DNA of 64,000 nt from positions 28,797,870 through 28,861,869 of the forward strand of contig NC_088712.1 in assembly GCF_963576615.1 (NCBI RefSeq), written 5' to 3'. Position numbers and translations under genes: made by a program. A model generated the notes under the pieces. The model did no database searches. It worked only from the letters and a program-made list of their open reading frames with translations, and was not told where the DNA came from. Numbering within the stretch: position 1 is the first letter of the stretch; the number at the start of each line of letters is the position of its first letter. Below are positions 12,101 through 24,100 of the stretch, in pieces. Source of the stretch: Watersipora subatra (Eukaryota > Bryozoa > Gymnolaemata > Cheilostomatida > Watersiporidae).

Positions 12101-15100
12101 GTTTTTGATGACCGTATCGTAATCCCCCAAATTGAGCGTCTTTCGGTCCTTGAAAAAATTCACACTGGCCATTTTGGTATTGTAAAGTGCCGAGCTAGAG
12201 CTGCCCAATCAGTATGGTGGCCTAGCATGTCCCAACAGATAGCTGAAATGGTGCGTAGGTGTGAAGCGTGCAGGAAGGAGTCTAATGTTCAGCAAGCTCC
12301 TCTTCTCCGTTCGGAATTCCCCAACCGTCCTTGGGAAAAACTAGGCAGTGATTTGTTTTTTTTTGACAGCAAGTGGTATTTGCTAATAGTAGATTATCAT
12401 TCTCGATTTATCGAAGTTGCATTGTTAAAAGAGACCACTAGTTCCAAAGTGATCTTACACATGAAGAGTATTTTTGCCCGCCATGGAGTCCCTGAGGTTT
12501 TAATTTCGGACAATGGCCCTCAGTACGCCTCAGATGAGTTCAGGTCTTTTGCTAAGGCGTACGGGTTCACACATATCACCAGTTCTCCCAAACACCCACA
12601 AGGAAATGGTGCTGCTGAACGGGCAGTCCAGACCATGAAGAAAATCCTCAAGAAAGAGCCAGATCCTTATTTAGGTCTGATGGCATACAGGTCTTCTCCA
12701 CTAGAAAATGGTCTCTCCCCGAGTGAACTGCTAATGAGTCGCAAAATTCGCACAACACTACCCTCTCTGCCTTCAGTTCTAACTCCCAAACAGCCAGATC
12801 TGGAAGCTGTCCGTACCAAAGAGTCCCTCAGTCGAATTCAGTGTAAAGCTAACTTTGATGAAAGACGTCGTGTTGTAGTCCCGCCTTGCCTTAGTCCAGG
12901 TAGTAATGTTCATGTTCGGGACTTGAAACGAGACGCTGAAGTTGTTGGTTGTTCCCCCACAACGCCCCGTTCAGTGGTGGTGCAGGATAGCAGGGGGAGT
13001 GTAGTCAGGCGGAATATCACTAACATAGTTCCGTTAGAACCAACCGATTCTCCCAAAGTAAATGATAGTGCAAAACAGTCTAGTTTTGGCCGAACTATTA
13101 GGCCACGCAAAATTTTAGATCTATAGTGAATTGCATATAGTACACCATGCTTTCGACAATCCTGTCAACATTACTATATTGAATAATGGTTTTATTCATA
13201 TATTGCTTTACGTAGTTTGTAGTAGTAGTTTTATCCATTCATGTTTTGTGGCCTGCTATTTGGCTGTTTTATTTTATCAACCCGGGAAGGGGAGATGTTG
13301 TATAATCGTAATACTCTTTTGGAGATCAATACTTATGTAGTATTGTTTCCTTATTCTTGTAATGCTATTATGTAAACGTATCGAGATTCAGTCGGTTTCC
13401 GGTTAAATAAATGTTCACCGAAATATTCATTTCCAAGTTACATCCTTCGCATCAGTATGCTAAAACACAACAAGTTGGTATTTCTTATTCTCCGTTAACA
13501 CAGTAGATATATAAATCTTATACCGTATATCTATGGTTTATTTATCTATGGTTTATATATCTACTAGCTGTGCCACCAGAAGAGTCTTTGGACAGAAAAT
13601 TAATTTGTATTTAACATATAACAACATTTGCCATTATAACTTTCAAAGTACATATCATGAGAGAAGTGTGTCGTGTAGTTGAAATATATTAAGAGAAAAA
13701 TAAAAACAACTGTAAAGGTTTAAAAACTTTGTCAAACAACTGTACCTTTCAAGCTAGTAGCCTGGCATATTGCCTATGGAAAACTCCACAAAGCTAGTTA
13801 CTAAGGTTAGGCTTCCAATGAGGGTAAGCGATGACTTTGAGTCTGTATTGTTGTCCAGCTCAGCTGTTCTAATAATAGCTATAGCCGGATTTCCAACCGA
13901 CAGACTTTGAGAAATATATGTATAGATGGGTTGTATATCTATGGTTTATATATCTATGGTTTATATATCTATGGTTTATATATCTATGGTTTATATATCT
14001 ATGGTTTATATATCTATGGTTTATATATCTATGGTTTATATATCTATGGTTTATATATCTATGGTTTATATATCTATGGTTTATATATCTATGGTTTATA
14101 TATCTATGGTTTATATATCTATGGTTTATATATCTATGGTTTATATATCTATGGTTTATATATCTATGGTTTATATATCTTTGGTTTATATATCTTTGGT
14201 TTATATATCTATGGTTAATACTGACATCAGCTATATGCTAAAACTGCCATGAATCACTGGTTCTCTTTTACCGAGTGGACTTATTTATTAATTTATGATT
14301 TGATTAATTATTAATTTAATTAATTTATTGAATTTATTAATTATAAAAAAGTGCAAAACTTGTAATATGTTTGCTATTACTAAAAGATACATTGTAAACT
14401 AGCTTTTTTATTTACTTTCTCATCAGAAACATAACAACTCCATGAGGGCACTAGAAGAAGAAAAGAATCCTGTGCCTGTCTCTACTCTACAGAAAGAAAA
14501 GTTAACTGTTTCAACTGGAGTAGACCGTATTGACGTTCCTATGCCTATGTTTGGTGGACTGTATCAACTTGGACACAACCGACTGCACATTGTTAAGTGT
14601 ACGACTGAATGGAACCAGAAAAGTTAGTATCGAATGGCCATTAAATCCTGTCTCCTTGTGACATATTTTCTGCTCACTACAGTACATACTGGAAGTAGGT
14701 AGATACTGGTTATAATTGGCTGATGTCTACGGACTTCTGCGATAACTGCCCTACATATTGATACTTGGTTTAACCAAACCCTGCTTTAGTTCTATAATTA
14801 TGTACTGTACTTTTATAGCTACTGTTATGCCTACTTGTAGTTTCTTATTCAGTACAGGTAGTTCACATGACCTGAACAAGTTGCTAGACTTGGTAAAATG
14901 CTCAAAACTTTTATAACAATTAAATACTAAAATTAAAATATAAAATGTCATATAAGAACCGTGACCTCTGAATATTATAGAAAACTTACAAATTAAGCCT
15001 TCTGAATAGTGCTTGATGCAAAAGTTTTTTTTAATTGTGATTCAGGCAGGATACATTAAATAAAAACCTTAAAATTAACTGTGTTCAAATAAACTAAGGT

Positions 15101-18100
15101 GATTGAACCCTGTGGCTGCCATACTATCAGGTTGAGATTCATCAACACTTGTACATAGGGCAGACAACTTTGTAAAGAAACGAGTCTACCACTTTTAGTT
15201 CTTGTATACGTATTTGATTAGTTGATAATACGAGTTGCCGACGTTTTTATGAACTCATGCAGAACCGGATTTGAAAATTGAAGACTATACTGTAAATTAA
15301 ACAGCCTATATTGTCTTACACACATGCTCCTTACTCATATGCAATATGGTACACACATATGGTACCATATTGTACACATCAGATGCAATATGGTACAATA
15401 TGCATTTAGAGTATGCATGAGAAAATAAAATATTGTTATACCTTCAATAAGGTATAGTGTAATACCTGCTACAATATAGTGTAATATCTGCAACAGTATT
15501 GCGTAATACCTGCAACAGTATAGTGTAATACCTGCAACAGTATAATGTAATACCTGCAACAATATAGTGTAATACCTGCAACAGTATAGTGTAATACCTG
15601 CAACAGTATAGTGTAATACCTGCAACAGTATTGTGTAATACCTGCAACAATATAGTGTAATATCTGCAACAGTATTGTGTAATACCTGCAACAGTATTGT
15701 GTAATACCTGCAACAATATAGTATTAATAGCAAATAACAAACAAAAATTACAGTACAACACTCTGGCGGGAAATCAACCCGTTCATGTCGCTTGTGTCAT
15801 CTGTCACAAGAGGCACCTATTGATCAAAGCTATCATTCTTCAGACAGACATTTTTACATCAAACAATTGTCTGGACCCCGGCCAAACATTGTAAGTCCAG
15901 GGAAGTGAAGTTCAAAAAGGGGCAGTCGACTGTATCCAGCAAGACTGCTAGCCACTGGTAGCTTGATTCAGTCTTCCAATTGCTATATCAACCTTTAGTT
16001 GTTTTCTAATAAAAAACACAGATTTGCTCATTTAATTTTGCCAAAGGAAATAGCAAATATCAGCTATGCTGAGTCAATCAGGCAGAACTGGAATTCAATT
16101 CTAGAGCTAATGTTTTGTAATGAGAACGGGCGCTCCTATAGAAACGTTGTAACAAATTATCACGTTCGTATCTTATCGGCCGAGCGACACGCCACCCATA
16201 TAAAGTACCGTCAGAAATTGTACAACCATCTCACATTTTGAGACACTGAGAGATTCATTGCTTTAATTTTGCTAAAAACCACCGCAAACCCTATATCATT
16301 AGTTGCAAAAAAATTTAACAAATTATATGGAGTGATTTTTCAATAAGCTGTTATTGGCAATTAATTTCATTTGAACGATTATGTGTATTCAACTGGCCTT
16401 GACAAAAAAACCAAAAGATACCCTAGTTATTTGCTTGTTGTATTTTCAACAAATTAATTTTGTGATACTATTGCAACATTATTAGAACAACTCCTGTAAT
16501 AATAGTTGTTGGTCATGAAAAAGGCTATTATAGGGGTGCTGGAACAAGGAGAAATTTCTGAATGTAATTATATACAATATTTGGTAATTAAATGAAGTAA
16601 CATTGCTCCAACAGGTACCAAAATGAAGATTATTGGGTCGTGTAATTATTGGAAGAAGCCTCCTAATATCTGGCCTCCTAATATCTGGCTTTATAATATA
16701 AACATCTGTGGCATGTAAAAAACCAACTAAAATCATAATATCTATGTGCACAACAAAATGGATCAACGCAGTTTCATGTGAGACCTCAGTGTAATGATCT
16801 CTAAATACTAATTTAGTCTGACTAGCTAGAGCTAAGGTTGTTCCCTCCAATATTTCAGCAATTTCTGGTGACAACTGTGGAGTCTGTCTAGTGGAAAGAA
16901 AAGCTATTATTGATAACATAAATCAAAGAGTTCGGAATCGCCTCGGAAACACAGAAGATGTTCAACAGGTAAAGTCGTTTTCTGCTGTTACTTCCTGTGT
17001 GATTTCTTAGATGTCATCTATTGCACTAATATATAGTGGAATAAACCAATTTGAAATGAGAAGACAACTACTGTAACTACTACACCATTAAAAAAAGAGT
17101 AACTATTGCTTGGTAATCTAACGTCTGACCTGCAAACAAAAAACTTGAAAATGACCTTAACTCTAAATTACTTCGTCTGCCAAATAAACAAAGAAGATTA
17201 ATCTTTGCTGTCTTCGAGATGCAGGGCTAAGGATGTCTACGAGCTAGTTTTATGAACTATGATCTACATGTAAGTCTTTAATAGAAGGAAAGTTTCTTAA
17301 CACTTCAAGTCTTGTCTCGTATATACAAGAATGTTCTCTGATCCTAAACTGTATAAACAACTTTCAATTGACTGCAGAAGCACAACTCCTTTTTACTGAA
17401 TATCATTTTGAACCTTCAAGCTTGTAAAAATCAATGAAAAAAACAGAAATAAAAAGAAAAGTAAAAAGAAAAAAACATAAATTAAATATAGAGTGATGTT
17501 AAATGGTAACTGAAAAAACAAAGGCTGCAGTACACTGAGTCTGATAGAGTGTGTATTTGTTATGAATAGAAAAACAAATAGGTTTAGTGTAAAGCTCTTG
17601 TTGCAGAGAAGAACCTTTCTAGCTTTATCGATTTCTGGTCCTTCACTGCCAACAACTGATCAGTGTGTCATTAGAAATGTTCTGTCAGTAGCCATTTGTC
17701 ATTTCTTGATTGGTTAGGAATGCTTTGGCGATATCTCAAGAACTAATTGTCCAATTGATTTAAAACTTCTAAATTAAACTGAAAATGTATAACCCAAAAG
17801 GTGGTTAAAGTTTCGAAATTCTACATAAATCGAAAGTTTGAAAAAACAAAGCAATATCAAAACAAATCAATAGCAATGCAATACCTCTTATAACATAAAT
17901 TTCAGATAAGGTAAAAAATTATGCAAAGTTTTTGCTTCCTACAATGTAAAAAATTCCATATGACGTAACGTGACAAGTTGGGTGAGTTTTTAAAATCGAT
18001 TTGAATGTTAGTTTATTTAGCTGCACTTGCAGAAGAAAGAACGCCATGCGATTAGCGTACTATTTATTATATATAACTTTCACGACATTCTCGTTTGTCA

Positions 18101-21100
18101 TAATAGATCGTTAAATCTATCGACAAAAAGGCGAATAACTTAGCGGCCCGATTGTTCATAAATACAAAGGTTATCGGTAAGTGTAGGTGTTACAGCGTCG
18201 GTCTACCAGTCTTATTTTCACGAGTTAGAGTATCGTTGAAAATTATCTTTATCCTAATCTTTACCCGTGGATAGTAATAGACGACAAACAGGTAGACGAC
18301 AAACAGGTAGACGACAAATAGGTAGAACTGCTTTTTATAGTAAAAATATTTTGTTGTTCTGCCTTGTTGTAGACCTACAAAATATTTGTCATCAGCTTTA
18401 CTTTGCAGAATAGACTTTGCCGTTAAGAAAAATAAGCACATCGTTGTAAATGAACGTCAAAAATGTGCAGTTCCTATCAGTTTTATATTTTTATATTTAC
18501 CGCAATCATGGTCTATAAAACCAGTGAGATTGATCATAAAAAGGAAAAAGTTGTCGATGCGAACCAATTATTCTGCAGTTATGGTACAGGCCACAAATCA
18601 AAATAGTCAAGTAAAGGTTTTTTTCTTGCTGCATGGCCAAAGGAGTGAGTTTAGAATGATCTTGGAACGGATCAGGCAATTTACATGTATTTTACTGCTC
18701 TTATAATGTAAAATCCCTATGACAAAAACGTTCCTGGATCAGATTATTTACGTTATAGGAGCGTCTACTGTACTTGCACGCATAAAATTATGTTGCGCTG
18801 TAATGGAAAACGGTAGCGTATTTTCACCCACATAGCGGCATATTTCACCCGTTGGATCCATCAATCTCGTGTAGCTAAATTGGTAAGGCATTTGCCTGGC
18901 GAATAAGAAGTTCCAAGATACGGATTCCTCATTCCAATATTTTAACAGCTATAGCTGGACAAACTGAACTACATACACACGGACCTTGAGATTTATATAT
19001 AGAGATAGAACTAGTGCTGCGCGATCAAACCATATCATTCAATGTGACGATATATTTCAGTGGATGATTTTATATTTGGTCAGTTTTCAAATCAATGTGA
19101 ATATCGAAGCCGATATTTTATCGTTAGGTCATTTATGTATTCACTCGAAAACTGGAGTTGTCTACTCTCCTTAAAACTGACTAAAGATTTTGAGTAGTTT
19201 TGATGCATCATTACTGCCTGCTTGTTTGTGCCTGAACTTATGATTAATTATATGATATAAACACTTGGCTTGTTGGTTTATCTGATCGGTCTTGTGGAGC
19301 TTCAAGGGCTGGTGGAGTCATTCACGATAGTGTTAACAACGTTATCACTGATGATCACTAATGTATTATAGGATTACCGCATCATAGTGTGTACCATCCT
19401 TCATGTGGTTGTCAAGAGAAGATAACTCCTCAGAACAAATATGACTGCGTATCAGCTCCACAAGTTACCTAGTTATCAAAGTTAACCTCATTAGACATTT
19501 TGTTGTTGTTTGTAGGAAGAGCCCCCTGACTATTACATACCCGATCACAAGGCTCTCAGGTACTTGTGTTACTAGAGCTTCCAATCTTTATAGACCTTCA
19601 TCAATATCTTACTCTGCCAATTCAACTCAATTCAACTCTGTTAGATATAGTTCTATGTTGATTATGTATCAATCTATGTTGTTTTAAACACTTAAATCTA
19701 GGGTTAAGTCTTTCTTTTATTCAGGCCTACACTAAGAATTTATTTAACTAGGTATATTTTCTTTGACAACCTCCGTATGGTCTTCTTCTATTGGCCTTCA
19801 GAACTTGCCGACATTAAATGTTAATCTTCTTCAACATTTGTTCTTTTATTACTCACGATCCCTTAGGCTAGCATTTTAAACCTTTGATTAGAGAGCATAC
19901 ATAGCCATAGCCTAGCCTGTGTTTGCTCAATTGTTAAGGAGTGCGACAATAATCGTTGCTTTAGTTACCTGCAAAGAACTGAATGATGGATGGTGGAGCT
20001 TGTCGTAATTTTTTCAACCAAATAGAAAAAGATTTAAAAGTTTTCAGAAGCACTTTCCGGGTTGGATTAACTTGTTTTTCAAAATATGATTGTGCTAGAG
20101 TTTGTCACTATTGTATTACATTGAGATATAATTTAGTTTTATTTAAGTTAAATATTATAAGTTATAAATATATAAAATAAATAAAACTTATTAATTTATT
20201 TTATATTAAGTGGCAAGACTCGATATTATATCTCATTATATTATGTTGTACTAGTATGTTTGCCTGTCCTGTGCACTGTGAGAGATTGTCATGAGTAATC
20301 AGTACTGTATATGGAGACTTATCCTGCTTTAGTGGTAGGTAGTGGTAGGGTGCTTGCCATGGAATCTGACACCCCGGGTTTGATGCCCATGCAAGGCAGT
20401 TTTTTCTTCTTAGCGGCCTTGATGTGGCTTTGGAAGGATGGACGAACAGACAGCCGGATAGACGGACATTGCGCTTAATATAGTAAAGATGATAGTATAT
20501 TATACCATATAGTATTATATGATAAATGGTATAATATATAATTGCAATTATTTATTGCATCATATATAATATAATTTATTATTTAATTATTATTTAATTT
20601 ATTATAGTTATATTATATTATATCATTATTACATCTAATAATATTACATCTACAATATTTTGTATTATATGGTATTATGTCATGCCATGTTTTATTATAT
20701 TATGTGTTTTATATAAGTGTAACATGTTATACAATTCTTTACATAATTATAATAATAGTACATTAATACATTTGTGTCTTCGCTTTACCTTTTTGCCAAT
20801 TTTTACAGGACTTTCTTAGGAAAGAAGTTCACAGAAAAGACAAATGAAACTGCAGATGTAAGTGATAGTATAGATCGTCACATCCTTCCTTTACATTATT
20901 CCATTATCTCTATAGTTCATCAGCGTGTGCTTTTCTATAGAGGGAGTCGTCTGTTCCTGATGACGTAAATAAAGATAGAATGAAGTTACAAGCTAAGGGC
21001 TCCTCACTTATGAAATCTAACTATCAGATGCGAATGCTATCACGTCTTCAGCTTCATAACAAGTCCCGGCAAGCCGTTGTCAAGAACAGTTTGGTTATTC

Positions 21101-24100
21101 CTAAAACGGTACTTTGATATTGAATCAATCAAGTTTCATTTTAGGCACATATTTGATTAAAAATCCTCGTGGCACGGTGCACTTGTATTAACATTTTCAA
21201 AGGGTTTTCTGTGATACATAAAAAATATAAGGAAATTTTAGGGTTTAAAAAAAGGTTTTCACATTTGCAGCATTTTATAAAGGATACACAACTCCTAAAA
21301 TGTTTTAGACACTGCAGTAGTAACATGTTTCTATTACAACAGCGTAGCCAGTGCTCAGAGAAGAAAAGACGAGTTCGTAGGACCTTAGTTTCAATGACTT
21401 CCCTACAAGATGACCTTGGTAGTGACTCATTCAAGTTCTTGGAGTCTAAAGCCAGCAAAGGTAGGACTACTGTGTTCCCCAGCTAGATAGTTACCTCCAT
21501 AGCTTGGAGTGTGTTATTAAGTTTTCTTTAGTTTATAAGCAAGTTATTACTAGATCAATGGTTGTGTGGTTGTGTTGTCTACTTGTGTGGTCTACTAGCT
21601 GGGTAGTCTGACTAGTGCGGTTTCACTAGTTGGTTGGTTTTACTAGTTGGGTAGTCTCTGAATGAGTGTTTATGTATAGTTTTATTATGACCACTAGCAA
21701 TAGACTAGCTTTTATTTCATACTGAGTATATAGCTAACATACATGTTGATTAGCCTACCACTACAACCGTGCCAAGAGTGTGCAACTCTCTAGCCGATAG
21801 GAGCACACGATAGCTAACCTAACCTGTGTGAGGAGTGCATGATTTCCTCCTTGAACAGTTTGTTGGTTACGGTGCTGAAATGATGCAAAACAGCTTGGAG
21901 TATTGTCCCATGACTATCTCTAACAGTAAAATGATTAAAAGCTAAGCTTTACCTGTCTATCAGTACCTAACAGTAAAATGATTAAAAGCTAAGCTTTACC
22001 TGTCTATCAGTACAAGCTAAGCTTTACCTGTCTATCAGTACAATCTCTATCTAGTTAGCAATTGGAAACTAAACCAAACATTGCAGCTAGAATGAAATAT
22101 AGAATTGGATTTTGTCTAATTTTTATAAAAAGAATATGGTTATCCCTGTTATCTCATCTGGTGACACTTGATGCTATACATATTATCATGCAAAAGTGGG
22201 CGCTTGAAGCCCTTCAAAGTTTGTGTTCTAACAAGAGCCGCTCCTTTACCAATTGTTACAGACAGTAAACAAAGAACTATGCAAACTTTTAAAGACCGCC
22301 ACAAACAAGTTCGTCAAACTATATAAATACCCGACTAGTTCTGTTGCAAGTTCTCCAAAACAAAAATAAACACATAATCGATCTGATAACAATAATAATA
22401 TTATACTAGAAATTCCCCTGTCATACAGCCCACGACCAAAGTGATAATGGAAGAAAGAAAGGGTACTGTTGGTTGAGAAATGCAATATTAGCAGTCAAAT
22501 GGCACTGCAGTGCAATAGGAGAACTGCAATGCTAGCTGCAATGGTAACTGTAATGTACTGGGTGTTATTATGTACAACAAACAGCAATAATGAAAGGAAA
22601 AGATTATGTTTATATCTCGCCCCTGCAATAGGATAAATGCAATATTAGAAGTAAAATGGCAAACTGCTGTGTAATATACACAGTTTGAAAGTTGGTTGTG
22701 TTGAATGTAGAATGGTTTTGACAGCGATCTGTAACAGAAAACAAGCATTAGCATTCATGTGTGTCTGGAAGTTTTCTGCAAATTGGAGCAAAATAAAGAA
22801 ATGTTCTTGTCATAAAGGGGCATTGTAGTTCGGCCCTAGCTTGTACATAGGATGTAAAGAAATTTGACTAATGTTCTAGATAATTTAATGAAACCTTCGG
22901 TAGTTGGACAAAAAACAGGCTTATAAACTGTGTACCACATTTTCGTACTTGTAAATTAATATTGCAATGTCATAATGTTATGATTTACTGAAGGTAAAAC
23001 ATACGGTCTACGTTTATTACAGAAACCTTTGGCAATTGGACAATGCCATAGACTGGTGAAATGTGCACGTTTTTCTACTATTTGTTGCATGGATTTATGG
23101 GCGTTTTGTTGGCCGATCTTAATTTTGATTAAAAAGGCTTGTCAGATTTTAATGACGACATTAGGCCCAATGAATCTTTCTAATTATGTATCATCCGATC
23201 AGATGGATAAGTTTTAGGATATTGTCAACAATTTTCAAAGACTTGGTAACATATTTAAATAGGTGTATAAGTGTTTTGTATCATTATTATACTTTAATGA
23301 CTCCAAAGAAAAATGGTTAAATTTTTGGATGGGATTTCGGTAAAAGGGTTTGGGTATGGCTGTTGGTGAATACTTTTTGGGAGTTGTGTGCACATATGCA
23401 TTTATCAATAAGCTCCCAAACACACTCGCTTCGCCCGTGTTTGGTCGTGGGATAATAATTATAATAATAGTAACAATAATAATGATAAAGGCACAGATCA
23501 GCTGAAGCAGGTTTACTCTGATGAAATTTAGTGAAAACATCGGATGAAATTCTCCATCAGGTTACCTAGAATTGAGTTTGAATTTTTGTGTAAAAGCAGT
23601 TTTAAGATGTAGAGTTTTAATTAAAGATTATACACTCCAGATTCAGTGAATGTTAAATTCACTTATGATGAGTGGGAGAGAATAAAGGAAGAAACACTGG
23701 CAGCACTGTATGACGCATCCCCGGACATCGATAAACTCTACAGGTACTGACAACTCTTTGTATGATCGTTTTCAAAGTCATTTGTAGTTTAGGCTCTATT
23801 TTTAATTGTTCATCACTTCTCTCTTTTGCGTTTTCATATAACCGCAGCACCATGTGTTTTTAGTCTTTACCTGCAGTTACGAAAAGTACGTATGAGCAGC
23901 CCAGAGATGTCAAGTACGTGCAATGAGGCTCAGGCATTACTTGATAGCACTGTGGCACAACTTTACCAAAGTATGACTGAACAGTGCAGAGAAAATGTGA
24001 ACCTGAATAAGATGCAAGATACCGATATGGAGAAACTGAATGTACGTAGTTAGCAGAGCATATCACTGCTGATAATTATTGCTAGAAAAATATAGTAGTT

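Larger units (their letters stand above)
9066..13472 (+). mobile_element. Intact Ty3/Gypsy LTR retrotransposon
   Basis: A 4407-bp element with 177-bp LTRs that differ at one site (C at 9128, T at 13358), each starting TG and ending CA. It is flanked by a perfect 5-bp target duplication AGTTG (9061-9065 and 13473-13477). A primer-binding site starts right after the 5' LTR (tggtgcccag at 9243), and a purine tract (gggaaggggaga) ends just before the 3' LTR. One unbroken gag-pol ORF has the order protease, RT, RNase H, integrase, which defines Ty3/Gypsy (Metaviridae-type). No env ORF. It sits in sense orientation in intron 1 of gene B. Near-identical LTRs point to a recent insertion. Confidence 0.95.
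6108..14426 (+). other. Gene B intron 1
   Basis: 8.3-kb intron whose recognisable content is mobile or repetitive: a short foldback element (6937-7089), a larger foldback (8310-8800), a full LTR retrotransposon (9066-13472), a SINE tail and the 15-bp minisatellite at 13.93 kb. I see nothing else in 7.1-8.3 kb. At 6.56-6.8 kb there is a weak SINE-like stretch. Confidence 0.6.

Noticed and set aside
9066-13472. Endogenous retrovirus with envelope
   Set aside because: No env-like ORF lies between integrase and the 3' LTR; the element is a plain LTR retrotransposon.
13907-14252. Three overlapping + strand ORFs of 103-108 residues
   Set aside because: All come from the 15-bp minisatellite, which keeps every frame open.
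15335-15761. Minus-strand ORFs of 66-132 residues
   Set aside because: Products of the 22-bp minisatellite cycling through frames.
16482-16919. 145-residue minus-strand ORF overlapping gene B exon 3
   Set aside because: No recognisable domain and antisense to a well-supported exon; its length can occur by chance in AT-rich sequence with few stops.
23844-23880. Acceptors at ccgcag (23846) and ctgcag (23876) for gene B exon 9
   Set aside because: Neither keeps the frame set by exon 8; only the acceptor ending at 23863 does.
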